Assembly (NCBI GenBank): GCA_947494325.1
Contig: CANLUS010000001.1
Location: 434,001 to 498,000, forward strand
Reading direction: 5' to 3'
Length of the DNA stretch: 64,000 nt
Source: an uncultured Flavobacteriaceae bacterium
GTDB taxonomy: Bacteria; Bacteroidota; Bacteroidia; Flavobacteriales; Flavobacteriaceae
Of this stretch, positions 41,426 through 51,344 are shown one piece after another (within the stretch, counting starts at the first letter, position 1; each line of letters starts with the position of its first letter). The notes below the pieces were generated by a model, which worked only from the letters and a program-made list of their open reading frames with translations, was not told the origin of the DNA and ran no database searches. The position numbers and the translations under genes were made by a program.

Positions 41426-42511
41426 ATGATTTTAGGATTGCCAAAAGAAATTAAAAACAACGAAAATCGGGTAGCTATCACTCCCGCAGGAGTATATGAG
41501 CTTATAAAAAACGGCCATACAGTTTACGTACAGCAAAATGCAGGCTATAATAGTGGCTTTAAAGACGAAGAATATTTTGATGTTGGCGCGATAATACTTC
41601 CAACAATAGAAGAGGTCTATGCTATTGCTGAAATGATCGTGAAAGTGAAGGAACCAATAGCAAAAGAATATAACTTAGTAAAAGCCGGACAAATTGTTTT
41701 CACTTATTTTCATTTTGCATCAAGTCAAAATTTAACTGAAGCTATGATAAAAAGCGGCGCAGTTTGCATTGCTTATGAAACCGTTGAAGACAAAGATGGT
41801 AGTTTACCGTTACTCACTCCAATGTCGGAGGTAGCAGGTAGAATGGCAGTTCAACAAGGTGCTAAATATTTGGAAAAACCTATCAAAGGTAAAGGAATTT
41901 TATTAGGTGGCGTTCCTGGCGTGCGCCCAGGGAAAGTATTAATTTTAGGAGCCGGAGTAGTTGGGGTACAAGCGGCAAAAATGGCTTCAGGACTTGGTGC
42001 TCATGTGACAATTTTAGATGTAAACATGGATCGCCTTAGATATGTAAACGACGTTCTTCCGAGCAATGTAATAACCGAGTTTTCTAGTGAATATAATATC
42101 AAAAAACATATTAAAACGCACGACTTAATTATTGGTGGAATTCTAATTAAAGGAGCAAAAGCGCCAAAATTAATTACAAAAGAAATGCTCAAAGAAATGG
42201 AGCCAGGTACCGTTTTAGTAGATGTAGCCGTCGATCAAGGTGGTTGCATGGAGACCACCAAACCTACTACACATGAAAACCCAACATATATTATTGAAGA
42301 TGTAGTACATTATTGCGTTGCAAATATGCCAGGCGCCGTCCCCTATACATCAACGGTAGCCCTCACTAACGTTACCCTACCCTACATAATGACCTTGGCG
42401 AATAAAGGTTGGCAAAAAGCCTGTAACGAACATGAAGGGTTGCAAAAAGGGCTTAATATCGCGCATGGAGAAGTCGTTTATATGGAGATTGCAGAAGCTT
42501 TTGAGGTTTAA
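41426..42511 (+). CDS. ald: Alanine dehydrogenase
   Basis: 361 residues of the AlaDH/PNT family: MILGLPKEIKNNENRVAITP, YFHFA, TPMSEVAGRMAVQQGA, the NAD-binding ILGAGVVGVQAAKMA (about 173-187) and VDVAVDQGGCMETT. It converts L-alanine to pyruvate and ammonium with NAD. Length and motifs are standard. Confidence 0.93.
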   Translation: MILGLPKEIKNNENRVAITPAGVYELIKNGHTVYVQQNAGYNSGFKDEEYFDVGAIILPTIEEVYAIAEMIVKVKEPIAKEYNLVKAGQIVFTYFHFASSQNLTEAMIKSGAVCIAYETVEDKDGSLPLLTPMSEVAGRMAVQQGAKYLEKPIKGKGILLGGVPGVRPGKVLILGAGVVGVQAAKMASGLGAHVTILDVNMDRLRYVNDVLPSNVITEFSSEYNIKKHIKTHDLIIGGILIKGAKAPKLITKEMLKEMEPGTVLVDVAVDQGGCMETTKPTTHENPTYIIEDVVHYCVANMPGAVPYTSTVALTNVTLPYIMTLANKGWQKACNEHEGLQKGLNIAHGEVVYMEIAEAFEV

Positions 42512-42526
42512 GTGTCATATAATAGC

Positions 42527-42534
42527 TACTTTTG
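42527..42534 (+). promoter_or_regulatory. -7 box TACTTTTG
   Basis: Exact TAnnTTTG before the SemiSWEET gene. Confidence 0.5.
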
Positions 42535-42560
42535 AATTCTTATTCAATCAATATCAATAA

Positions 42561-42818
42561 ATGACAAATATTTATGAAATAATAGGCTTAATCGCGGCTA
42601 TTTTAACCACTGCTGCATTTGTACCACAAGTCTATAAAACTTGGAAAACGAAATCGGTTGAGGATATTTCTTTAACCATGTATTCAGTTTTGTTTATTGG
42701 ATTGATGCTCTGGTTGACCTATGGAATTTCCTTGAATAGTTTACCAATTATCATCGCAAATTCAGTCACTGGCATCCTAGTTTTAATGGTGATCTTTTTC
42801 AAATTTAGATATAAATAG
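42561..42818 (+). CDS. SemiSWEET family sugar transporter
   Basis: 85 residues with three membrane helices and the PQ-loop motif AAFVPQVYKTWKTKSVEDIS, followed by MYSVLFIGLMLWLTYG. SemiSWEETs dimerise to carry sugars across the membrane. A single triple-helix bundle of this length is normal. Neighbours give no substrate hint. Confidence 0.85.
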   Translation: MTNIYEIIGLIAAILTTAAFVPQVYKTWKTKSVEDISLTMYSVLFIGLMLWLTYGISLNSLPIIIANSVTGILVLMVIFFKFRYK

Positions 42819-42826
42819 ATTTTAGC

Positions 42827-42834
42827 TATCTTTG
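42827..42834 (+). promoter_or_regulatory. -7 box TATCTTTG
   Basis: Exact TAnnTTTG; the next gene has ATG at 42845 and 42851, so the leader is very short. Confidence 0.55.
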
Positions 42835-42850
42835 AGTAAAACAAATGCTT

Positions 42851-43777
42851 ATGAAAAAAATTAACACACTTATTCCCATACTTGTTCTTTTTTTTAGTGT
42901 TCAATTTTTGAGTGCTCAGGAACTATATGTTGGTGATAATAGTGAGTTTTACTTAAAAAAAGATCTTCCTTTTACTACGAGCAACACCACAGTTTCAGTA
43001 ACTTCACTTGGAAAATTTTCGGTTGAGGCTGGAAATAATTGGGGATCGATTTTAGAATATGTAAACGGTGATGTCTTTGCCTATGATACTGGATTCACAA
43101 AATTACCTACAGGTAACAATGGGGTCTATGCACCAGTTATTGCCGATCATACTGGTGATATAGTTGCTTCTTATATAAATGGAGCACCAACCTCTGGCAC
43201 TAATGGCACCAATGTAAATGCCGTTTCTGATGTTGAATATTGGGAACTTGCAGGGAATGCAGTTATTACATTGCCTTGGAACTCTAGTAGTAATATAACG
43301 GATCTTGTAAATAATAATGGAGGTGTACTCAATGCTGTGACCATCGTTGGACTTGATAGTGGTGAATGGAATTTAGTAAGTGACACCCAAACTAGTACTG
43401 TATCAGGAAATCTTACAACTGGTACTGTGACAAGTGACGCAAGTACCGAAGTATTATTGAATGATTTTAGTCAGTTCACCTTTGGTATCGATAATCAAAT
43501 TGTATTAAGTACTGATGACCCATTTTCTATTACAGGAATACACATTTTATCCAATCCTATTAAACATGATGATAATATTCGTTTTTCGACTGACATTAGC
43601 CAGAATTTAAAGGTTACTCTTTACGATGTCATGGGTAAGAAATTGCGTTATTATGATACCATAAATACCCTTAACGGGATAGGTACAATGCCTAGAGCTG
43701 AATTGACCAGTGGTATATACTTGCTGAAGTTTCAGCATGACGGTAAACAAGTTGTTAAAAAAATAATTTTAGAATAA
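42851..43777 (+). CDS. Secreted protein with T9SS type A C-terminal sorting domain
   Basis: About 308 residues with signal peptide ([17 protein letters not shown]). The body is a beta-rich surface domain ([18 protein letters not shown]). The last ~75 residues form a type A sorting signal: [38 protein letters not shown] and KKIILE, which directs export through the type IX system. The ATG at 42845 is equally possible. Twelve bases before the next surface gene. Confidence 0.85.
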   Translation: MKKINTLIPILVLFFSVQFLSAQELYVGDNSEFYLKKDLPFTTSNTTVSVTSLGKFSVEAGNNWGSILEYVNGDVFAYDTGFTKLPTGNNGVYAPVIADHTGDIVASYINGAPTSGTNGTNVNAVSDVEYWELAGNAVITLPWNSSSNITDLVNNNGGVLNAVTIVGLDSGEWNLVSDTQTSTVSGNLTTGTVTSDASTEVLLNDFSQFTFGIDNQIVLSTDDPFSITGIHILSNPIKHDDNIRFSTDISQNLKVTLYDVMGKKLRYYDTINTLNGIGTMPRAELTSGIYLLKFQHDGKQVVKKIILE

Positions 43778-43788
43778 AAAAATACGTT

Positions 43789-44763
43789 ATGAAATCAAAA
43801 ATACATGTAACTATCCTCATGTGTGCAATTAGTATTTTAAGCTTTGCACAAATAGGAATTGGTACTACCTCACCAGACGGATCTGCAGTTTTAGATATGA
43901 CTTCAACCACTCAAGGTGTGTTAATTCCAAGAATGACCACAACTCAAAGAGTGGCTATTACAACACCGGCAATTGGATTGCAGGTTTACGACACAGATAC
44001 TTCTTCTATTTGGTCATACAATGGTGCTTCATGGGTGAATGGAACTGGTGGTCCTGGTAAATTTGTAGATGGAGCTACTTCTGATATTGCTTTTTACGAT
44101 GGAAAAGTAGGAATAGGAAGAAATAGTTTCTCTGATGCGCACAAATTATGGGTTGAGGGTGTGAAAAGCTCTGATGACACCAATACCGCGAGTCGAACTA
44201 TTGCAAATTATACGGGTTCCGGAACGAGTGTTGCGACATATGGAGCTACTCATAATGGTCAAAATAATAGTACCGGAACTATAGACTTCGCTGCAGGATC
44301 GTACAATACTATTGACAATACAGCGGGTGCCATTTCAACGGCATTTGCTACAAGATCAGAAATTAATAATAGTGCTGGGAATAACATAATATTTGGTTCA
44401 GGATCATCAATTAATATTACGAATAATGGCACGATGGATAATGCCGTTGGTTTATTTCTTAGTTATTTAGGAACTGGGGTAACAACAAATAGTTATGGTA
44501 TTTTTATTAATGCAAGTTTTGATGAAGGGACTGTTGAAAATTATGCGATCTATTCTCAACCAAATATTGATTCTTACTTAGAAGGAAATTTGGGTATTGG
44601 AACCGATGCTCCTCAACAAAAAGTGCATATAAGTGGAGCCATGCGTCTCGAACCACAAGCAACAGCACCCGCCGGAGATTTAGGAGATTTATACGCTGGT
44701 ACCGATGGAAATTTATATTTTCATAATGGTACCGATTGGCAACAAGTATCACTGGTTCCTTAA
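43789..44763 (+). CDS. Surface protein with tail-fibre-like repeats
   Basis: 324 residues: signal peptide ([12 protein letters not shown]), then [33 protein letters not shown]-type motif (shown by [13 protein letters not shown]), a middle rich in Thr/Asn/Gly, and a C-terminal [20 protein letters not shown] segment ending in [12 protein letters not shown]. This is a frequent flavobacterial extracellular architecture with unknown role. It follows the T9SS gene closely and may share its transcript. Confidence 0.75.
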   Translation: MKSKIHVTILMCAISILSFAQIGIGTTSPDGSAVLDMTSTTQGVLIPRMTTTQRVAITTPAIGLQVYDTDTSSIWSYNGASWVNGTGGPGKFVDGATSDIAFYDGKVGIGRNSFSDAHKLWVEGVKSSDDTNTASRTIANYTGSGTSVATYGATHNGQNNSTGTIDFAAGSYNTIDNTAGAISTAFATRSEINNSAGNNIIFGSGSSINITNNGTMDNAVGLFLSYLGTGVTTNSYGIFINASFDEGTVENYAIYSQPNIDSYLEGNLGIGTDAPQQKVHISGAMRLEPQATAPAGDLGDLYAGTDGNLYFHNGTDWQQVSLVP

Positions 44764-44791
44764 ATGGGGTATGATATTTTTTAAAAAACAC

Positions 44792-44821
44792 TTTGATACT
44801 TGGAAAAAGTTTTTACATTTG
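44792..44821 (+). promoter_or_regulatory. trp operon promoter
   Basis: TTTG at 44792-44795 fits the -33 element and TACATTTG at 44814-44821 is an exact -7 box. The spacing is as expected for the Bacteroidetes housekeeping sigma factor. Confidence 0.7.
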
Positions 44822-44838
44822 TCTTAACAAAATAAAAC

Positions 44839-44901
44839 ATGAACAGTAAATTAAATAATACTTGGTGGTGGAACTCTCGAAACTCGAAATTCGTGAACTA
44901 G
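44839..44901 (+). CDS. trpL: trp leader peptide with three tandem Trp codons
   Basis: A 20-codon ORF beginning ATG 18 bases after the -7 box and ending in TAG. It reads MNSKLNNTWWWNSRNSKFVN, with TGGTGGTGG at 44863-44871. Three Trp in a row in a tiny ORF between the promoter and trpE is the classic layout of a ribosome-mediated attenuator: the ribosome stalls here when charged tRNA-Trp is scarce. Too short for standard gene calling. Confidence 0.85.
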   Translation: MNSKLNNTWWWNSRNSKFVN

Positions 44902-44958
44902 ACCTATCGTATATTTAACTATCAATATAAAGGCTTGTCATTCACGACAAGCCTTTTT
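44891..44958 (+). promoter_or_regulatory. trp attenuator: terminator and competing antiterminator
   Basis: The terminator is AAAGGCTTGTC (44929-44939), a 6-base loop and GACAAGCCTTTTT (44946-44958). TCGTGAA (44891-44897), inside the last codons of the leader ORF, is complementary to TTCACGA (44941-44947), the terminator loop and first two bases of its right arm. A ribosome at the stop codon would hide the first segment and allow termination; one stalled at the Trp codons would leave it free to disrupt the terminator. Pairing is by eye. Confidence 0.75.
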
Positions 44959-45011
44959 CTTTGTCCAAGAATTGGACGTTGAATAACGATAGTGATTAAA
45001 TTTAGCAATAA

Positions 45012-46412
45012 ATGAAGACTTATAAACTACAAACACATTCGAAAAAAATCATTGCGGACATTATCACTCCCGTAAGTATTTATTTGAAAATTCGGGATAA
45101 ATTTCCAAATAGCATTTTATTAGAGAGTAGTGACTACCATGCCAATGATAATAACTTTTCGTATATCTGTTTCAATCCTATTGCCTCTATAAAAGTGCAA
45201 CATAATTGTATTGTACAATCATTCCCTAACGGAAATACATCACATGAAATGATTAACGAGACAACTAGTGTTCCTGAAAAAATTCATCAATTTTCACAAC
45301 GTTTTGAATCAGAAAATAATGACTTTAAATTCATTAACAATGGAATCTTTGGTTATACGGCCTACGATGCAGTTCGATATTTTGAAGATATTGAAATTTC
45401 AAAAAAGGAAAATTCATTGGAAATTCCAGATATCTATTATGCAGTTTATCAAAATGTCATTGCGATCAATCATTTTAAAAATGTAGCTTATATTTTTTCA
45501 CATTGTTATGACTCTCAAAACAATGTTGATGAAATTCATCAATTGATAAAAGCGAAAAACTTCGCGGCTTATACTTTTTCAACAGACGGTGAAATTTCTT
45601 CCAATTTGACCGACGAAGAATACAAAGAACATGTAGATCTAGCAAAAAAACACTGTGCAAGGGGTGATGTGTTTCAATTAGTACTGTCAAAAAAATTCTC
45701 TCAAGGGTTTAAAGGAGATGAGTTTAATGTTTACAGAGCCCTTAGAACTATTAATCCTTCACCTTATCTTTTTTATTTTGATTATGGAAATTTTAAAATT
45801 TTCGGTAGTTCTCCAGAAGCACAATTAGTCGTGAATAACGGGCAGGCTGAAATTCATCCTATTGCCGGAACTTTTAAACGAACCGGAAATGATGAACAAG
45901 ATGCTGAATTGGCAAAGCAATTGGCGGTAGATGAAAAAGAAAATGCAGAACATGTTATGCTTGTTGATCTCGCTCGAAATGATCTAAGTCGAAATGGTAG
46001 TGAAGTGCAAGTAGAAACTTATAGAGAAGTTCAATTTTTCTCACACGTCATTCATTTGGTAAGTAAGGTTGTTGGTAAAAAACATCAAAATACCTCAACG
46101 ATGCAAGTAGTAGCTGATACCTTTCCTGCTGGGACCTTAAGTGGTGCCCCCAAACATAAAGCGATGCAACTTATTGAGAAATACGAAAAAACAAGTCGTG
46201 CTTTTTACGGAGGTGCGATTGGAGTTATGGGTTTTGATGGTAATTTTAATCATGCCATCATGATACGAACTTTTTTGAGTAAAGATCATCAATTACATTG
46301 GCAAGCGGGAGCCGGATTGGTTTCTAAATCAAACCCTGAACATGAATTACAGGAAGTTTATAACAAATTAGGTGCATTAACAAATGCCCTTACAACAGCA
46401 GAACGGATATGA
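45012..46412 (+). CDS. trpE: Anthranilate synthase component I
   Basis: 466 residues of the chorismate-binding family with FGSSPEAQLVV, HPIAGTFKRTGNDEQD, HVMLVDLARNDLSR and AGTLSGAPKHKAMQLIE. With TrpG it makes anthranilate from chorismate and glutamine. First gene of a complete tryptophan operon controlled by the leader at 44839-44958. Stop overlaps trpG. Confidence 0.95.
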   Translation: MKTYKLQTHSKKIIADIITPVSIYLKIRDKFPNSILLESSDYHANDNNFSYICFNPIASIKVQHNCIVQSFPNGNTSHEMINETTSVPEKIHQFSQRFESENNDFKFINNGIFGYTAYDAVRYFEDIEISKKENSLEIPDIYYAVYQNVIAINHFKNVAYIFSHCYDSQNNVDEIHQLIKAKNFAAYTFSTDGEISSNLTDEEYKEHVDLAKKHCARGDVFQLVLSKKFSQGFKGDEFNVYRALRTINPSPYLFYFDYGNFKIFGSSPEAQLVVNNGQAEIHPIAGTFKRTGNDEQDAELAKQLAVDEKENAEHVMLVDLARNDLSRNGSEVQVETYREVQFFSHVIHLVSKVVGKKHQNTSTMQVVADTFPAGTLSGAPKHKAMQLIEKYEKTSRAFYGGAIGVMGFDGNFNHAIMIRTFLSKDHQLHWQAGAGLVSKSNPEHELQEVYNKLGALTNALTTAERI

Positions 46413-46975
46413 AAAAAATATTAGTCATCGATAATTACGACAGTTTCACTTATAACCTTGTTCATTATTTAGAAGATCTTGGTTGTGATGTTACGGTAAA
46501 AAGAAATGATCAGTTAACCATAAATGAGGGTGCAAATTATTCCAAAATATTGCTATCTCCTGGCCCTGGAATTCCGGATGAAGCTGGCTTATTAAAAGAA
46601 ATTATTTCGACCTATGCCCCTACCAAGAGTATTTTAGGTGTTTGTTTAGGACAGCAAGCCATCGGAGAAGTTTTCGGAGGAAGTATTGTAAATTTAGATA
46701 CAGTATATCATGGCGTCGCAACAGATGTCACAATTTCTGTAACTGATGAATCTTTATTCAAAGGGCTAGAAAAAACAATAAAAGTAGGGCGCTATCATTC
46801 TTGGGTTGTCTCGAACGAGTTACCCGACGAATTGGAAGCTACTTCATTCGATGAAAACGGACAAATAATGTCGTTGCGTCATAGAAAATATGATGTTAAA
46901 GGTGTACAATATCATCCTGAATCGGTGTTAACTCCAAATGGCAAACAAATCTTAGAAAACTGGATAAATAATTAA
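46409..46975 (+). CDS. trpG: Anthranilate synthase component II (glutamine amidotransferase)
   Basis: 188 residues, class I amidotransferase: DNYDSFTYNLVHYLEDLG, LLSPGPGIPDEAG, nucleophile Cys in GVCLGQQA and GVQYHPESVLT. Supplies ammonia to TrpE. Overlaps trpE by four bases. Confidence 0.95.
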   Translation: MKKILVIDNYDSFTYNLVHYLEDLGCDVTVKRNDQLTINEGANYSKILLSPGPGIPDEAGLLKEIISTYAPTKSILGVCLGQQAIGEVFGGSIVNLDTVYHGVATDVTISVTDESLFKGLEKTIKVGRYHSWVVSNELPDELEATSFDENGQIMSLRHRKYDVKGVQYHPESVLTPNGKQILENWINN

Positions 46976-46976
46976 T

Positions 46977-47972
46977 ATGAAACAATTATTAAACAGATTA
47001 ATTAATCATGAGACCATCTCTAAAGTAGAAGCTAGGGATGCATTAGTAAACATCTCAAACGGCGCCTATAATCAAAGTCAAATTGCTTCTTTTTTGACGG
47101 TTTATATGATGAGAAGTATTACCGTAGATGAATTAGAGGGATTTAGAAATGCACTGTTAGAATTGTGCCTGGCCGTAGATTTTTCTGATTATAATTCGAT
47201 TGATTTATGTGGAACGGGTGGTGACGGGAAAAATACCTTTAACATTTCTACATTATCCTCTTTTGTGGCTGCGGGAGCAGGCATAAAAGTTACAAAACAT
47301 GGTAATTACGGTGTGTCTTCAGTTTCAGGATCAAGTAACGTTTTAGAACATTTAGGCGTAAAGTTTAGCAACGATAAAGGTTTTTTAGAAAAGTGCTTAA
47401 ATGATGCTGGAATCTGTATTTTACACGCACCATTGTTTCATCCGGCCATGAAAAATGTGGCGCCCATTCGAAGAGAACTCGGCGTGAAAACATTCTTTAA
47501 TATGTTAGGCCCTATGGTAAACCCAGCATTTCCTAAAAATCAATTGGTTGGGGTTTTTAATTTAGAACTGGCCAGAATTTATGGATATTTATATCAAAAC
47601 ACCGATAAAAATTTTAGCATTCTACACGCTCTAGATGGTTATGATGAAATTTCTTTAACTGGTGATACGAAAGTCATTTCTAATCAAAACGAAATGATGT
47701 TGTCACCGAGTGATTTTGGTGTTGATCGCATAAATCAAGATGCTATTTTTGGAGGAGATACTGTAGAAGATGCTGCAAAGATATTTATGAAGGTTATGAA
47801 TGGTAAAGGCTCAGAAGCTCAAAACAACGTTGTATCAGCTAATGCAGGAATGGCTATTGCTACCGTAAATAAATTGACTCCAAAAGCTGGTTTTGAAATT
47901 GCAAAGGAATCTTTATTGAGTGGTAAAGGTTTAAGCTCATTAAATAAACTCCAAGCATTAAGTCAATTATGA
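46977..47972 (+). CDS. trpD: Anthranilate phosphoribosyltransferase
   Basis: 331 residues with the PRPP-binding LCGTGGDGKNTFNIST, KHGNYGVSSVSGSSNVLEHLG and HPAMKNVAPIRRELGVKTFFN. Adds phosphoribose to anthranilate. Starts one base after trpG. Confidence 0.96.
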   Translation: MKQLLNRLINHETISKVEARDALVNISNGAYNQSQIASFLTVYMMRSITVDELEGFRNALLELCLAVDFSDYNSIDLCGTGGDGKNTFNISTLSSFVAAGAGIKVTKHGNYGVSSVSGSSNVLEHLGVKFSNDKGFLEKCLNDAGICILHAPLFHPAMKNVAPIRRELGVKTFFNMLGPMVNPAFPKNQLVGVFNLELARIYGYLYQNTDKNFSILHALDGYDEISLTGDTKVISNQNEMMLSPSDFGVDRINQDAIFGGDTVEDAAKIFMKVMNGKGSEAQNNVVSANAGMAIATVNKLTPKAGFEIAKESLLSGKGLSSLNKLQALSQL

Positions 47973-48754
47973 ATATTTTAGAACACATAGTAGCTGATAA
48001 ACGGAAGGAAGTAAACTTAAAAAAGGGATTGATTCCTATTTCTCAATTGGAGAACTCAATACTCTTTAATAAATCGACAGTTTCACTAGCCAATGTGTTG
48101 AGAAATAGCAACACAGGCATCATAGCCGAACACAAACGGCGTTCACCCTCGAAAGCCGTCATCAACCAAAGCTTAAATGTACAAGATGTAGCTAAAGGTT
48201 ATGAAAAAGCAGGTGTATGTGGTATATCAGTTTTGACCGATGGAAAATATTTTGGTGGCTCTTTAGATGATATTTTACTTGCCCGGGCAAGTTGTAATTT
48301 GCCCATTTTACGTAAGGAATTTATCATCGATGAATATCAGGTGCTAGAAGCAAAGTCGCACGGAGCGGATGTCATTTTACTCATTGCTGCTATTTTAACC
48401 AAAGAAGAAATTAAGCAATTTTCTCAGTTTGCGAAGAATATAGAATTAGATGTATTGTTGGAAGTTCATAATGAGGCTGAATTACAAAAGTCAATCATGC
48501 CAAGTTTAGACATGATTGGTGTTAATAATCGTAATCTAAAAACATTTGACGTGAATTTGACGACCAGTAAAGATCTTAGTGAACATATTCCGAATGATTT
48601 TGTTAAGGTCTCAGAAAGTGGCATCAGTTCAGTTAAAGCCATTCAAGAATTAAAGCCCTATGGCTACGAAGGTTTTCTTATTGGAGAGAACTTTATGAAA
48701 ACAGCAAATGCTGGAGAGAGTGCAGCCCAATTCATTAAAGATTTAGAAGCATGA
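47969..48754 (+). CDS. trpC: Indole-3-glycerol phosphate synthase
   Basis: 261 residues, TIM barrel: IAEHKRRSPSKAVIN, SVLTDGKYFGGSLDDI, LRKEFIIDEYQ and IGVNNRNLKTF. Forms indole-3-glycerol phosphate. Overlaps trpD and trpF by four bases each. Confidence 0.96.
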   Translation: MNILEHIVADKRKEVNLKKGLIPISQLENSILFNKSTVSLANVLRNSNTGIIAEHKRRSPSKAVINQSLNVQDVAKGYEKAGVCGISVLTDGKYFGGSLDDILLARASCNLPILRKEFIIDEYQVLEAKSHGADVILLIAAILTKEEIKQFSQFAKNIELDVLLEVHNEAELQKSIMPSLDMIGVNNRNLKTFDVNLTTSKDLSEHIPNDFVKVSESGISSVKAIQELKPYGYEGFLIGENFMKTANAGESAAQFIKDLEA

Positions 48755-49365
48755 AGCTCAAAGTTTGTGGAATGAAATATCAAGAAAATATTGAAGCCGT
48801 TGCAGCGCTACAACCCGATTATTTGGGCTTTATTTTCTATGAAAAATCAACTCGTTTTGTACAATTATCGACTCCTAATTTATCGAACAGTATAAAAAAA
48901 ACTGGTGTTTTTGTAAATGCGTCGCTCGAATATATTGCTGAACAAATTAGTGTACACAAGTTAGGCGCTGTTCAGTTGCATGGTCATGAAACCCCAGAGT
49001 TTTGCCGAAAGCTAAAAAAAAATGATGTAGAAATCATCAAAGTTTTTTCGATAAAAAACACTTTCGATTTCAATGTTTTGGAACCTTATGAATCTGTTTG
49101 TGATTATTATTTATTTGACACAAAAGGAGAACTTCCTGGCGGGAACGGAGTCGTATTTAATTGGAATGTTTTAAAAGAGTATCCATCGACAAAGCCTTTC
49201 TTTTTAAGTGGCGGAATTGGATTAGATGAACTAGAGAATATTGAAAAATTTAAAACTAGTGAAGTTTCGAAATATTGTTATGCAATTGACGTGAATAGCA
49301 AATTTGAACTCGAGGCTGGTTTAAAAAATATCGAGAAAATACAAGAATTTAAATCTCAACTATGA
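48751..49365 (+). CDS. trpF: Phosphoribosylanthranilate isomerase
   Basis: 204 residues with LKVCGMKYQENIEAV, YLGFIFYEKSTRFV, QLHGHETPEFC and FFLSGGIG. Amadori rearrangement step. Overlaps trpC and trpB. Confidence 0.95.
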   Translation: MKLKVCGMKYQENIEAVAALQPDYLGFIFYEKSTRFVQLSTPNLSNSIKKTGVFVNASLEYIAEQISVHKLGAVQLHGHETPEFCRKLKKNDVEIIKVFSIKNTFDFNVLEPYESVCDYYLFDTKGELPGGNGVVFNWNVLKEYPSTKPFFLSGGIGLDELENIEKFKTSEVSKYCYAIDVNSKFELEAGLKNIEKIQEFKSQL

Positions 49366-50543
49366 GTTACAATATCAACGAAAAAGGATATTACGGTGAA
49401 TTTGGTGGCGCATTTATTCCTGAAATGTTATACCCGAACGTAGAAGAATTACGTCAAAATTATTTAAAGATAATGGGCGAACCCTCATTTCAAGAAGAAT
49501 TCAACCAATTACTTAAGGATTACGTTGGCCGACCCTCTCCTCTTTATTTTGCCAAGAGATTAAGTGAAAAATACAAGACAAAAATTTACTTAAAACGAGA
49601 AGACCTCAACCATACTGGGGCTCATAAAGTGAACAATACCATTGGCCAGATTTTAATGGCGCAACGCTTGGGCAAAAAGCGTGTCATCGCCGAAACTGGT
49701 GCTGGCCAACATGGTGTAGCGACAGCCACTGTTTGTGCTTTAATGGGTATGGAATGTATTGTGTACATGGGCGAAATTGATATTGCGCGACAAGCACCAA
49801 ATGTAGCTCGAATGAAAATGTTGGGAGCCACAGTTGTTCCGGCATTATCAGGTAGTAGAACCTTAAAAGATGCTACAAATGAAGCCATTCGTGACTGGAT
49901 CAATAATCCTGTGGATACACATTATATAATTGGTTCGGCCATTGGGCCACATCCATATCCTGATATGGTGACGAAATTTCAATCCATTATTTCTGAAGAA
50001 ATAAAATGGCAATTAAAAGAAAAAGAAGGAACTGAAAATCCGGATTATGTAGTTGCCTGTATTGGAGGAGGAAGCAATGCGGCAGGGACTTATTATCACT
50101 TTTTAGAAAATGAAAATGTAGGGATTATTGCTGTAGAAGCTGCTGGGAAAGGCATCCATTCTGGCGAAAGTGCTGCAACATCAGTGTTAGGAAAAGAAGG
50201 CATTATTCATGGTTGCAAAACTTTATTAATGCAAACAGACGACGGACAAATTACCGAACCTTATTCTATTTCAGCGGGATTAGATTATCCTGGAGTTGGT
50301 CCATTACATTCCCATTTATACAAAACCGGAAGGGGTGAATTTTATTCAGCAACAGATGATGAAGCAATGCAGGCAGGGTTGGAATTAGCCAAGTTAGAAG
50401 GCATTATTCCAGCAATTGAAACAAGTCATGCGTTGGCAGTATTTAAATACAAAACTTTTAAACCAAATGACGTGATTGTCATAAGTCTTTCTGGAAGAGG
50501 CGATAAAGATTTAAATAATTATATCGAGTATTTTAATTTATAA
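49362..50543 (+). CDS. trpB: Tryptophan synthase beta chain
   Basis: 393 residues with the PLP lysine in LNHTGAHKVNN, GAGQHGVATATVCALMG, and CIGGGSNAAGTYYHF. Condenses indole with serine. TrpB1-type. Confidence 0.97.
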   Translation: MSYNINEKGYYGEFGGAFIPEMLYPNVEELRQNYLKIMGEPSFQEEFNQLLKDYVGRPSPLYFAKRLSEKYKTKIYLKREDLNHTGAHKVNNTIGQILMAQRLGKKRVIAETGAGQHGVATATVCALMGMECIVYMGEIDIARQAPNVARMKMLGATVVPALSGSRTLKDATNEAIRDWINNPVDTHYIIGSAIGPHPYPDMVTKFQSIISEEIKWQLKEKEGTENPDYVVACIGGGSNAAGTYYHFLENENVGIIAVEAAGKGIHSGESAATSVLGKEGIIHGCKTLLMQTDDGQITEPYSISAGLDYPGVGPLHSHLYKTGRGEFYSATDDEAMQAGLELAKLEGIIPAIETSHALAVFKYKTFKPNDVIVISLSGRGDKDLNNYIEYFNL

Positions 50544-50545
50544 TT

Positions 50546-51310
50546 ATGAACAGAATACAACAGAAGTTACAAGAAAATAAAAAACTATTATCGATCTATT
50601 TTACTGCAGGATATCCAAGTTTGCACGATACGGTTACCATCATTGAAAATTTAGAGAAAGCGGGTGTCGATATGATTGAGATTGGCTTGCCTTTTAGTGA
50701 TCCTTTGGCCGATGGACCTACAATCCAAGCCAGCTCAACGCAGGCATTAAAAAATGGTATGACGACAAGCTTACTTTTTGAACAATTAAAAGACATTCGT
50801 AAAACCGTTACCATTCCTTTAATTGCCATGGGCTATTTCAACCCAATGCTTCAATATGGAGTGGAGGCTTTTTGTGCTAAGTGTCAAGAAATTGGTATCG
50901 ACGGACTCATTATTCCAGATTTGCCAGTAGCTATATATCAGGAGCAATATCAGACCATTTTTGAAAAATATGGCTTGATCAACGTCTTTTTAATTACTCC
51001 TCAAACGAGCAATGAACGCATACGTTTTATTGATTCTGTTTCTAAAGGGTTTATTTATATGGTGAGTTCTGCGAGTACCACTGGAGCAAAATCAGGGTTT
51101 GGGAATGAACAAAGTAGCTATTTCGAAAGAATCGCTGCTATGAATTTAAAGAATCCTCAAATTGTGGGATTCGGAATATCAAACAAAGAAACATTTGAGC
51201 AAGCAACACAACAGGCGACAGGCGCTATTATAGGAAGTGCTTTTATAAGGCACGTTACTGAGAAGGGCATTGCTAACCTCGATGAATTTGTGAATCCCAT
51301 TTTAAGTTAA
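50546..51310 (+). CDS. trpA: Tryptophan synthase alpha chain
   Basis: 254 residues, TIM barrel: IEIGLPFSDPLADGPTIQAS (catalytic Glu and Asp region), AMGYFNPMLQYG and VGFGISNKETF. Releases indole for TrpB. Last gene of trpEGDCFBA. Confidence 0.97.
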   Translation: MNRIQQKLQENKKLLSIYFTAGYPSLHDTVTIIENLEKAGVDMIEIGLPFSDPLADGPTIQASSTQALKNGMTTSLLFEQLKDIRKTVTIPLIAMGYFNPMLQYGVEAFCAKCQEIGIDGLIIPDLPVAIYQEQYQTIFEKYGLINVFLITPQTSNERIRFIDSVSKGFIYMVSSASTTGAKSGFGNEQSSYFERIAAMNLKNPQIVGFGISNKETFEQATQQATGAIIGSAFIRHVTEKGIANLDEFVNPILS

Positions 51311-51344
51311 TTTAGAAATACTTTCACTTTCGTGGAAGAAGTAT

